DNA of 64,000 nucleotides from Micropterus salmoides (Eukaryota > Chordata > Actinopteri > Centrarchiformes > Centrarchidae), in contig NW_024041150.1 of assembly GCF_014851395.1 (NCBI RefSeq), forward strand, positions 7,147,975-7,211,974, read 5' to 3'. The notes beneath the pieces are model-generated. The model saw only the letters and a program-made list of their open reading frames with translations, was not told the DNA's origin and made no database searches. Each line of letters opens with the position of its first letter. Positions within the stretch are counted from its first letter, which is position 1. Shown piece after piece: positions 21,103 through 32,300 of the stretch. Made by a program: the position numbers and the translations under genes.

Positions 21103-22141
21103 CTGTAATACAAGATGGACACAAAGTCTTTGAGGAGCTTCAGAGTTATAAACTAATATAATGTTCAGACACAGAAGGAGCTCCACACATACTGGATAGA
21201 CAGATAGATACCTTTCCAGGGAGATGCAGACCATGAAGCCAACACTGGCAATCAGAGAAGTGAGGTAAATTAATAAGAAGATGTCAGATATCTTCTCATC
21301 CACATTTGGTGCCACCTGAACGATCATGCAGCAGAACTGAATCAGGTCGCTGATGAGAAAGTTGATGAGGTAGATGGGAGCAACATGATCTCTTCTCACC
21401 TGCAGGAAAACATTGGTAAAAGTCAACAAGCAGTTGGAAACATGTTGTGAAGTCCACCTCCTCCCAAATCTGTCATCTTGCTCTGCCCAGCAGCTGCAGT
21501 CAGAGCCATTTCTGACTTTTTCATCCAACAGAAATCTCAGATATGACCCACTGGCCAATCAGTGCAGGAACAAGACTAAGGGACAGATTTCCTGCAGCTT
21601 CTGCAGCAGTTTTTCAGCCACAGATATGAAGCATTCTGGCTCAAACACATGAGCTGGATTTATCAGACAGACGCACAAGACTGGAGTCGCAGTTTGAGCC
21701 TCATGTTTGTGTTTGCAAGGTGAGCCTCTCCTCCTTGAATCAGCATTTCAGGGAGGATCTCACAAATAAGAACTGGAGGCAAAGAACTTGATAGAGTCAT
21801 TAAGCTCAACAGTTTAAGAGAAGGCTGGAATGGAGCCAAACATGGAAACTGCATGTGTTTAGGGTCCAATCAGCTTCATGGACATTTGAATTCTGGAGTC
21901 AATTATTCCTGTCAGGTTATAGATCATTCCAAGCCTTTGTCCCAGCCCCCTGACACCTAGCCCCAAACCAGATCCAGATCATTTACAGACAGACAGACTG
22001 TAGGACAGACACACCACACAGACAGGAAATAAATAACTCTCAGTCAGAATGTACATACCATAGAATAAAGAGAAAGATGGCCACCATTGTGAGGGGTAGT
22101 TTGGAATGTGGTACAAACATCTCTTCTCCAAGATATCTCAT
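20571..22141 (-). CDS. Rhodopsin-family (class A) G-protein-coupled receptor, split gene, possibly broken
   Basis: A multi-pass plasma-membrane receptor acting through G proteins; the ligand is unknown. Two exons are clear: 21212-21399 (TM2-TM3) and 20571-21102 (TM4-TM7 and tail). A third, at 22059-22141, is a doubtful first exon. The TM3 end reads SLERY-LVIAHPLWY across the intron, an E/DRY motif. TM7 has NPLADLFLY in place of NPxxY, and there is no CWxP in TM6. I see no TM3 cysteine and no cysteine in the very short second extracellular loop, so the usual disulfide is missing. It resembles a group of fish receptors I remember as annotated GPR4-like or OGR1-like. The recovered length (~240 aa from the two sure exons) is short for the family. 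Joining the best donor of the first exon to the next exon would break the frame, so this may be a pseudogene. Confidence 0.65.
21212..21399 (-). CDS. GPCR exon: TM2-TM3
   Basis: Acceptor TTTTCCTGCAG|GTGAGAAGAG, donor CTGGAAAG|GTATCT. It encodes RRDHVAPIYLINFLISDLIQ (TM2) and LIYLTSLIASVGFMVCISLE (TM3). It joins in phase with the next exon to give LERYLVIA. The 109-bp intron is typical of fish. Confidence 0.75.
22059..22141 (-). CDS. Candidate GPCR first exon (TM1), doubtful
   Basis: Reads MRYLGEEMFVPHSKLPLTMV then AIFLFILW, matching the LPLTxVAI core I recall from the TM1 of related fish receptors. It ends exactly at a strong donor (TATG|GTATGT). That donor leaves two surplus bases relative to the next exon, so the joined frame hits a stop. 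A weaker donor four bases on (TAT|GTACAT) would keep the frame. The residues before KLPLT are not hydrophobic, so TM1 looks eroded. Confidence 0.35.
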
Positions 22142-22520
22142 TTCAGGATCTATGCTCGTAATCTGCCCAGCAACAGCATGGCAATTTGTGGAGTCAGAGA
22201 TAAAACATTGGGGTCAGAGGACTTGGGCCAATCATGGACTGACCTACACTTTTGTTTTATTGTTTTATAACATGATGATGTATACTAAAACACTGGGTCA
22301 GGGAGAGATAGCCAGTCAGACTTCATGAACTGATACAGCTTGTTGTTTATCAGGGAAAGGAAGATCAACCCAGAGCTCTGTAAGCTTTATTCATTTACTT
22401 GTAATAAAACTGATGAACTTGGACCAAAAACATCTTCTCCTATTGCTTCATGAAAGAACACGCTGGACCAAGGACTACACATAGTTTAAAAAGGGTAATT
22501 TAAAGTCACGGTCCAACAGT
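22142..22520. other. Upstream of the GPCR, nothing recognised
   Basis: Could contain the receptor's 5' UTR and promoter. No specific site can be supported. Confidence 0.3.
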
Positions 22521-22539
22521 AATTAATTAAAGTTTGTCA

Positions 22540-23240
22540 GACTTTAGCGACGCAAATGAAAGCTGTTGTTTGATAGCTTTAGCTTGAAGCTCACCGAGAG
22601 CTGTGAAGTGTTTCCCCAGTCAATATTTAGTTGCATTAACTTCATGTCGCCTATTTATTCTCCAGCCTGTGGTTTGGCTTTGCCGGTTAAGTTAGCGAGA
22701 CAATCAGCTGATCAGTAACGTTAACTGGCAATAAAATCGTAAGCTAGCTTAGCCGTTAGCTTAGATCATGGAAGCATCAGCCAGCTAAACTTTTTCTGCC
22801 CTGATAGAAAAATCATGTAAGGTTGGTTGGATTGATTTATTCACCAGAGCTGGCTTTGGCTTGTGGTGTAAAATATGTTGTTGGATTAGTTTCATGTAGA
22901 GTTACTCTCTCTCCAGCACTCTGTTTTAGCTTTTCGGTTACGTTAGTGAGACAATCAGCTGATGACTAACTGGCTTACAATAACAATAAAACTGTAGCTT
23001 ACAGCTGGAAGCTCAGATCAGATAGCTAAACTTTTACTGCGCTGGTAAAAAAAAATATGTTGTTGGATTAGTTTTATGTAGTTACTCTCTCTTCAGCGCT
23101 CTGTTTTAGCTTTTTGGTTACGTTAGTGAGACAATCAGCTGATCACTAACTGGAAATAAAACGGCAGCTTCCAGCATCAAAGCTCATATCAGCCAGCTAC
23201 ACTTTTCTCCTCCAGCCTCTTTTATTGCTTTGTTACATGG
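22540..23240. repeat. Degenerate tandem repeat, ~180-250-bp unit
   Basis: Three related units share GTTACGTTAGTGAGACAATC (or GTTAAGTTAGCGAGACAATC) followed by AGCTGATC/GACTAACTGG and, later, ATATGTTGTTGGATTAGTTT and TTACTCTCTCT. Landmarks are at about 22687, 22937 and 23118. Confidence 0.7.
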
Positions 23241-24050
23241 ACAGAAATGTCCCGTTACCTTCCTGAGACAGCTGATGAATATTATTGGTAATGAACCAGC
23301 AGGGAAGCTCAGATCAGCAGCTAAGCTTCACATCTTACTGCCCTGGTGGAAAACATGTATTTCTTTTTACTGCTAATGGTGATATATAACAAGACCGAGT
23401 GCCTGTCAAGTGACCAATAATGAATACTTTCAGAATTTGCATTTAAAAAATGTTATTAGAGATTGCTTCTCCACTGTACACATAAATATGTAATTTGTAC
23501 TTTCACATGCTAAATGCCCATTAAAACTTTGCACCGTTTTACCACAAGCTGAAATTATGGCTGTCAGTACTACTTTGTGTTTTTGTATTTTAAAAAATTA
23601 ACAAAGACATTTTGGTAATATTTGCAGATTGCTTATCTAATTAAGCAAAACGAGAGGAGCCTTGATCCTCACCTGGCAATGTCTTTGTAAACTTCATGTA
23701 TTATGTGGTTTGTAATGGACTGTGGTGCAGAAACAGTGAGCTTACATTGTCCTGGTATCTGTCAGTGCTCATACTTGATGCATTAGATGTGATAGTGTTT
23801 GAGATGTTTTTCATTTACTTTAGTGTGTTAGTCCAGATGAGCCAACCCTCCCAACTTGTAAAATACTGTATTACAGGAGTATGAGACATGTGGCTGTTTA
23901 TTAATGAACAAGTAACAATAATATTCAGAAAATACAACGTACAATGTTTTACTGAATAATTAAGTAAATATAATTTCTTAATATCTAAAGAAACCTGATT
24001 TCTTGACTATTAACTCTCTGCTATCTCAAAGATGACATCTTTGTCCTGTC
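23241..24050. other. Intergenic, AT-rich, no recognised feature
   Basis: No exon or repeat that I can support. Confidence 0.4.
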
Positions 24051-24160
24051 TCAGACACCGTAGCTATACAACTCGCTTGTATAGGGGAGGGGGGTGCGTT
24101 TTGTAACGCTCACCACTAGATGTCACTAAAACTTACACACTGAACCTTTAAGACCGTTAT
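24050..24160. repeat. Dispersed fish repeat (CACTAGATGTCACTAAAA type)
   Basis: Contains AACGCTCACCACTAGATGTC and ACACACTGAACCTTTAA, a short element I recall as abundant in fish. A relative with GCTCGCCACTAGATGTCACT is at about 48745-48775. Confidence 0.55.
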
Positions 24161-26250
24161 GAGTACTACAACACTACGGGAACTTTTCGGAGCTGCAGTT
24201 TATAAACCCCGGTTACCACACAGGGTTTATCCAACATAATAAATAGTTTGTATTTCACTCTGACATTGTTTAAACACAAAGTCTGACAGGAAACACAGAG
24301 ATAAACTACTGCTATTTGTTGACATCAGACTTTGAGAGCAGAACTGCTGTTCAGTTCACTCTCACTGATGTTTCTTTCTCTTCTCGTGCGCAGAAGGACA
24401 GTCCCTCTTCATCCTCTCATCAACGTTGTCAACATTGATACTGTCTTTTACTTTAAACTAGTTTGACTAGTTCTCAGCTCGCTGGGTCACGATGCGCCCG
24501 GGCAGTTCCGGGTAAAGCTCAACATTTTCCCTAACCCATTAGAATTATGGGTGAACAAATTCACCTGTTTTTATTTTCTATTTGACTTCTATTTTTATTT
24601 TTCCCTGTGTTGCTTTTATGTTTTATGTAAAGCACTTTAAATTGCATTGTTGCTGAGATGTGCTGTACAAATAAACTTGCCTTAGAAAGTGAAAGTAAAA
24701 GTATCAACAACTAGAAATACTTAAAGTACAATTCCAGTGAAAAACTGTACTTTGTTACTTTCCACCTCTGATTTTTAAGGGAAGAGAGTGAACAAAGGAA
24801 ATAAAGCCTAACGGGTTTAACCTCAGTATTCTGTTCACCTACAACCCACAGCTGTCTGCATGTTACAGTTTGCATGTTCATTATCTGTTTAATTCGCTCT
24901 ACATAGAAGAAAAAAGGAATAATGTACCTGGAAAAGCTGCCAGACCACCTGAATGAGTTCCTCCTACAGAGCCTGATGTTTTATCCTCTGCAGCCAAACC
25001 TCAAACATGGCCAGTGACAACATGCAGCAGGGTGATGGTCTACACCTGCTCTTCTGAGAATATGGAACTACGGAAATGAATATGGAAATGATGCATCACA
25101 GAAATAGAACACATAGAGAAGGTTAGCAGAACAAAGAACTGTCACACTCCAACATTTATTTGACTAAGAAACGTGCTGAGCTCCTTTCTTTGGCATCTGT
25201 AACTGCCAAATCTGGGCAAGTTGGGTCAAGTCCACATACGAGCTGTGTTTCATAATATCTCACATCAACACAGAACGAACCACATTTTAAACACCCAACA
25301 ATGATCAATACCCAAGATATCTCCAAACACAGGACATCAAAATGTGTGATTCAAAGTAGGAGTAGAATATGTGATACATCTAATTAATTATACAACTATA
25401 ACTTCTTTGAATGCAGCTTAAGAACTCTCGTGCACACTCGGCTGCCAAACATGATCTCATCTCGTTCTGTTCCAACTTGTCCCAAAACTATGATCAGCAT
25501 CACAATGGCACACATACACCACTATACTCTTCCACAAACACAACTCTGACATGCACAGTTACACACAACTATGTTTTCTTTGAGGTACTATCATTCTTAC
25601 ATACAGAAACAATCATACTCCCTAATACTCTTTATAATAGTGTGTGCAAGATGCAAGAGTGCTGTGATGAGAAGGAATGATGTTGTTTGCACGAGAAGAT
25701 TGTAGTGAGAGTGTGAGAGAGAGCATATGAACATCCAGCAGTAAATCAGGATGGGCTGCCCTTTTCAGAATAATAAAAAGCCGAAGCTTTAAATTTAATT
25801 ATTGACAGCGATGCTGTAGCTCGACTTTTAACTGCAATTATCAAAACACAAATTCCTTCTTGAGAACTTACGCCTTTAATTGTTATTCTTCATATTCTTA
25901 TTAATTCACTTAATTGTTTTTTAGCAGTTAAATTTTCTATAAATTTGACTATACAGGGGTCTAAAACTGACAAAACAAATCTCAAGGAGAAATCCTCAAA
26001 CCAATTAACCAACTGTAATTAAAGATAGATTTATACACTTTATTTAAGCAGGAATGTCCAGCAGATAAAACCTATTTCATAGATTTATAATGAGTAATAT
26101 TAAACATGACGAGAAGTACCAAAGCTCACAGAACAAGTTTGATCAGAAAGAGGTTGTAAAAGGGATTAATTAAAGTAAATCACTAAAACTCTAAATGTTT
26201 TCACCAAATTAAAAAGGTAAAACTTTTAACATGAAGCGCAGGCTCTTATT
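24161..26250. other. Intergenic, AT-rich; one dispersed repeat
   Basis: 24595-24690 has GTAAAGCACTTTAAATTGC and GCTGTACAAATAAACTTGCC, a common fish repeat related in reverse to 52905-52945 and 58450-58560. The rest shows no feature I can name. Confidence 0.4.
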
Positions 26251-26279
26251 TTGAAAACCAGGACCGGATGTTGTCTGAG

Positions 26280-27870
26280 CTGGCTGTGTCATGTTTGTTT
26301 GTTTCAACAGCTGATCGATCAACAGCTTCTTCTGATCATTGATCAATAACAGGCGTGTCATCAACAGTAACAGTGACGCAATATAAAGGCTCTTGCGCAC
26401 GTGATGACACAGCACGAGGAGGATCAAAGGCTCAGCGGGGTGTGACGTAACTCATGCAAAGATCGTCTATCGATGAGGAGGAGTCACTGATCAGGATTTT
26501 ATTTTCTCACTAATCAAATATTTTTTAACTTTAAACCCAAAATACATTTTTATATTTAAATAATAACAATAACAACAAAACAAACATTGTCTGTGTCTTG
26601 TTTACAGTGTCTTTGTGTAGTGATTATATTATTATGTTTTTTATTGTTGAATACAGCAGGAGTGTACAGTATACTATAAGGTTAAGGTTTTTGTACTCTT
26701 TATTTGTCTTCCTCTCTACTTCCCTTTCACACACATTTAAACAATAACTTAATAACTTAATAACATTTTTTATCAAATAAAATAAATATATATAATTTGT
26801 TGGAGCAGCTTCTAGTTTTTACACCTTTAAACATTAATTGAATTAAATTTATGAAGGGGAAAGTCTGTACACAATCGTTTTATTACGCACATTTTAATTA
26901 GTTTCTAGAAATATTTATATTATTACTAACAGATTCAATCTTTTATAATTTAAGAATTTTCACCAATTTATTTAATTATTATTGATGTATTTAATTGGTG
27001 TTTTAATCCAATACAATTAAATGTAGACCTATACATAAATTTAAAGACAAAATAATCTCAAGGTCCACTTTTTTTCCCCCATACCTTTCAGACACACATG
27101 TAACCTTCAGCTTGAGTATAAGAATCCTTTTTAATATAATATTAACCAAGTAGCTTGATGTCGCCACCATGTTATTTAGATTAATAAAGTATTACTCTTG
27201 TGTAGGGATTATCTCCCCTGTCTGTCCTCTCCGGTCCGGTGAACCGGTCGGAGTGAGCCCTCCTCCTCGCGCTCCCGTCTCTGGGTCTCATAGTAACGGT
27301 CACCTGCAGAAACACACCGGGACTCACGGAGCTCACACCGACCGACAGACCAACCACCTGCCCGCCTGCAGGACACCGACCCCCCGCCGCGCCGCCCGCC
27401 TCTCTGCTGCTGATCAAAACCAGATCAATCGATACGGGGATCGATCGGCTCTGATGTCCGCCGCTGCGGATCAGAACCGGCGCGTGGCCTGCGGCTGGAT
27501 CAGAGGCACCGGAGAAGCGAACGATGACATCAGCGTGTGAAAGTCCCGATCCTTCGCGCGTGAGCTGATCGATCATTTATCAGGTTAATGATCTCAAGGC
27601 GTTGCAGCGCCAATCAGAGGCTGAGCTCATGACTGATCAGATGATTAGTCTGATCAGCTGATCGGCTCCAGACAGAGAGCTGCTCATCAACTTCACCGGT
27701 TATTGATTAGCTCCGGTGTGCGTCTTCATCTGAAACTGATCAGCTGACCGGCCACATCATGATCAGCTGATACTGATAATTGATCAATAACTGATCTGCT
27801 CAGTCTGAGCAACAACAGGAGCTATTGATTACAGAGAGAAAGCAGGTCAACAACTGATCTCCAATTTATT
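26280..27870. promoter_or_regulatory. CpG-rich segment with clustered GATC/ATCGAT palindromes (candidate lrrc73 promoter region)
   Basis: The core 27215-27560 is strongly CpG-rich (CCGGTCCGGTGAACCGGTCG, CCCCGCCGCGCCGCCCGCC) against AT-rich flanks. Around it lie many TGATCA, CAGCTGATC and ATCGAT words. The palindrome ATTGATCAAT followed by AAC occurs at 26338-26350 and again at 27779-27791. An E-box CACGTG and a GTGACGTAAC word lie at about 26398-26450. It sits about 1.5 kb upstream of the lrrc73 start on the plus strand, so a promoter role for that gene is plausible but inferred. Confidence 0.4.
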
Positions 27871-28039
27871 TATCAGTTAGTTTATAATGGTTTACTTGGC
27901 TCTAACTTAGAGCTGGTCTGTAACTGTCTGAAATCTGTTCTTAAATCTTTATTTGGATTATTTAAATTACTAAAATAATTAAATAATTGGAATAGAAATA
28001 TTCTTCTTCTCTTTCAGTCTCATGTCTGTGTGAGTCAGG

Positions 28040-28210
28040 ATGTGGTTAGCTTAGCTTAGCATAAAGGGGGGAACAGTTAGCCTGGCTTTGTCTACGCTTC
28101 AGAAAGCTGATTGACATTTTCTATCTGGTTTCTTCGGTCTGGAGTGTAAAATGAATAAGTTGCAGCTTCAGAGGAAGTTATCAATAAATTATTTCTGATT
28201 CTGTCTTGTT
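28040..28210 (+). repeat. Dispersed fish repeat (GGTTAGCTTAGCTTAGCATA type)
   Basis: A copy with GTTAGCTTAGCTTAGCATAA then GGGGGGAACAGTTAGCCTGG. Other copies are at 38120 (plus), 42250 and 51825 (both minus). Confidence 0.75.
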
Positions 28211-29054
28211 GGCTCAGTGAAGAGACTGATTATCTGATTTCTCCTTTGCTGTACAGTTTTGCCAGAGAACTCTGGGGGAAGCCCGTAACGCCCCTATCGC
28301 GAGACAGCTAATCGTCTGCTTTTCAACAGCCGGGAAACACATTCAGTCAGTTGTGTAGCTGCATGGTTGAGGTTTGCGACAGTTTCAAATGTCGTGGTGG
28401 TGATACTGCGTGGAACGTGACCTGCAGTCCTTGCAGTATGTGTTAGAAAATACTGGTGTGTCTTCTATAAATGTATACGGTATCTGCTGACTGTATCCAT
28501 AACCTCAGTTAGCTTAGCATTCGTTCAAGCACTGCGGTGGGATGAGCTCATGGCGTCACGCTCTGGATAGAGCTCGTGCATGTGTAGTAGAAGGAAAACA
28601 CTTTTTAAACCTTATTTTGGGGCAAAGCCATCAAACTGGTTTTCCTGCTGATTCTCCATATGTCCCGGTGACCAGTCAAAGTGCAGTTATGGCGGGACTT
28701 GCCTATAAGGACTTTGGTTTCACTTTCCTTTTTAAGGATTACGGTATGCACTTCATCGCTGACCACCTTCTAACAGGACAAAGTAGACAAGGCTAGATTT
28801 TAAAAACAGAGAAACAGTTCCCGTGATGTATAACGTATAAGAGGCTATACAGGAAGTGATGTCAGGACTTCAGCTTTCTATACAGATGACGGTGACATCA
28901 CCTGGTACCAACCAATGGGCAGTGGTCAGTTCAGTTCCTGCTTTTCACCAGCAGAGATCAGTCTTTTGGTTTTCCCTTAAATCTTGATTGGTTTCTGACA
29001 GTCCATGTATCTCCAGGTGTTCCAGGGCTCCCAGTGCTCCCAGTCCTGTCCAGG
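28211..29054. other. lrrc73 upstream region
   Basis: No coding exon is supported. An acceptor-like ATGTATCTCCAG just before 29018 could mark the 5'-UTR side of the first coding exon. Confidence 0.35.
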
Positions 29055-29326
29055 ATGCTGCCAGCCTCCATCCAGATTACGGGGGAGATGCTGTCGGCGG
29101 CCGAGGTTCAGGACATCTGTGAGAGTCTAAAGGAGGACAGCGTCCGGCTGCTGTCCGTCCGCGGCTGCCAGCTCTCCGACCGTGACTTCGGCCGCGTCTG
29201 CCGCAGCGTCGCCGAGTCGCGCTCGCTCGCTCAGCTCAACCTCAACCTGGGCGTTGTCTCCAGCATTAACCGGACACGACACTTGGCCGACGCCCTGAAG
29301 GCCAACCGGTCCCTGCAGACCCTGTT
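29055..29326 (+). CDS. lrrc73: lrrc73 coding exon 1
   Basis: Starts ATGCTGCCAGCC and ends at donor CTGTT|GTAAGT. Encodes the N-terminus through NLNLGVVSSINRTRHLADAL and NRSLQTL. Confidence 0.92.
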
Positions 29327-32300
29327 GTAAGTACAGAGGTGTTTTCTTTACTGCTCCTAGAAGTGCTGACAGACCAAATAACATCCAGGCGAATCCTAAT
29401 GGTTCAGGAGACCTCCCTGTCTAAAAGTCACAGTGTCATTGGTTTGTAAGACTCTGTCTCTGGGCTGCCCTACAGTCTCCATGGCAGCCCGCTGTTGGAC
29501 GCCGGCCTGGTGACCTTGAACTCAGCCCTGTCTACCCACCCGTCGCTGGTCTGTCTGGATCTGGGAGACTGCATGCTGGGAGACGAGGCTCTGGGTCTGA
29601 TCTGTGGGATGCTGCCACCTGACGGAGCCAAGTCAGGTAACAAACACCTGAAAACCCCCAGAGGACACAAGTTTACATCTGACTTTCAAACATGTTTCTG
29701 CTTGATCTCTGGTGTTCACAGTATGTGGTTGCAATCTACCAGACTAGAGGCCTCAAAAGTGCAAGTGTTGACAACAACACCTCGGAAACCACTTACAGGC
29801 CACCAAGCAACCCTTTAGCTGCCTCAAGGAAAAACTGTAGAAAGCATTTCAGCACTGTGCTGGCACTCTGACACTTAACACTCCGGGCACCCTGAACAAT
29901 CAAGCAACTCTCTTAAACATCCGTAAACCCACACAAACACTCTAGTCACCAGCTAGCAACCACCAAGAACAACACGGCAAATACCTGGGACCGTCCTGGA
30001 ACATCTTGGCAACCAACCTGACACCACCTGAACCACCCTAGCAAGCAACTCCTTACAGCCACCATCAACATTCCGGTCACTGCCCGGAAAACTCGTGCAA
30101 CCATGAAGAAATTAGGGATAGTCGATAAAATTCAGTAAAATTCCACTATTCTTGATACCGATTGGCAACCACGGTAAAAACACAAACAGTAAATCCCATC
30201 ATGTACTTCAACATATACTCCTTTAATAAAAACATTTGAACATGATAAAGAACAGTTAACAGCTGTGAGAGGATGTCCAGGACAGATGAGAGCTGGTTTG
30301 ATGTCGGTATATTCATAAAGGAGCAATCTGATGAAATTACAACCTCACACTCTGCAAAACTGCTTTTTGCAATCTCTCAGGTGTAAAATGTTTAAGGGTG
30401 GTCTCTGTCTATTTAGCAGTGGTTTGAGATTTTTATATTAAAGATACTAAACAGTAATTGATGATTGAAATGGATTGTGTTGCCCTTTACAGACAGTCTC
30501 TAGCTCCTCCACAAACTGCCAAGCTAGAAGGAACTACCAAAAAATGTCACAGTAACCTTTTGAAATAACTGAGCAACCACTATGAACACTGAATCAACCA
30601 CATGTTAACATCTTTGCAACCTCACAGAGCAGCACAGTAACCACGCTAGCTACTGCCTGAAAGCCTTTGGCAACCAGATGGGAACCACCAGGTCACTTGA
30701 AACCAACTCATGGCAAACCCTAGCAACCCCCCAAAGAACCCTCAAACCCCAAAGAAATCAATACAAATACCAATTAAATTTTTTTTAAAGTATGTATGTG
30801 AAGTGAATTAAAACATCAACAACCACCCGGTAACCTAGTAACGCAACAGAACGCCATGGTTGTCCAAAGCAACTTACAATAAGAACATTTGTCAGACGAA
30901 AATGAGCAAGACGAATTGATGGCTAGAGGTAGAGAAAGGAACAAGTTTCAAGCACTCATTATTGCTAGTTTAGCCATTACTGGTAGACAGAAAAGATAGC
31001 TACGCTTAGATGCTACACAGTGCTAAGAGCCAGGATGAACAAACACAACTAACATAAAGGTGTCTGGAACACCATAGAAACCACCCTAAACATCAACCTA
31101 GTAACCACCAGAACAAAAGAAAGCACAGCAACCCTGTCAATCAGAAGGAAACCACCAACACTATATTGACCCTCACGGAGCACCGTACCAACCACCTGTC
31201 AGGCCTTTCAACACATTACACTACAGCAGTCACCTGGCAATGCCCCGTCACCCCACACAGGTGGACTGTTGACCAATCATGGACTTCATCACATACATCA
31301 CTAATGTGTTGTTACTGTGAAGTTTCAGGTGTAACCTTAACTGAGTGCTTTGCTTTTAATTTCAGCTCTCAGGTCTGACGCACTTTCTGGTTTAATAATC
31401 TCCTCATGAAAAGTCTCTTCGGCAGAGTCAGGCGCTCATTTAATAAGTCAATAAAATAACCAATAACTGGAAACTATATCGTCACACTAGTTCTTGTAAA
31501 TCAGACTGAAATTCAGCAGCAGGTCTGCCGAAACTTCTGCAATTCAGAGGAAATTATTCAGTGAAGCTCAGAAGACATTTTGTCTCCTGGGACTCAGTTA
31601 TTTCAGGCTCAAATAACCTGAATTCATCGGCTCGGATGTCCACACGCTGTCGCCACACCCTGAAGGATTCAGGAGGATTTAACTCTTCGCTTGGAGGACA
31701 GAGTTTATCATGAAGGCATTTAAAGACTAGAATCTTCTAAGCAACCGAATACCTAATTTAATCACACCTGAATGCCCTATATTCAAATATTAAGTTCTCA
31801 AATTCAGATCTGTGGATGTCTGCAGGTCTGAGGGAGCTCACTCTGAGCGCTAACCCGGGAATCAGCTCCAAAGGCTGGGCTCGACTCGCCATCGCTGTGG
31901 CTCACAGCTCCCAGCTCCGAGTGCTCAACCTGGACTACAACCCACTGGGTAACAGCACGACTACACGCTTCATACCAAAAGATGCTATACTAAACATGCT
32001 TCATAAAACACACATATGAAGACAGATGCAAGAAATAGGACTGAAATTTAACAGCAAATACAGTAAATGACTGCAGTTGAGGTTAAAATATAAAAAATAT
32101 GGCAACTCATCTTCCATTTAAAATAAAGGTAAACTTATGGTATATTACAGGGTTAAGACCTGGCTTTTGATGAAGGTTAGGTTATAGAGGGGCGGTGTAA
32201 AGTGAAAATCAATATAAAACTCCTCTTGTAGTTGAAGTTGTAGGTGAATGAATAGAAGTCATTGTAATGTCCTCAGTGAGTTTGAGTTTGCAATATGAAA

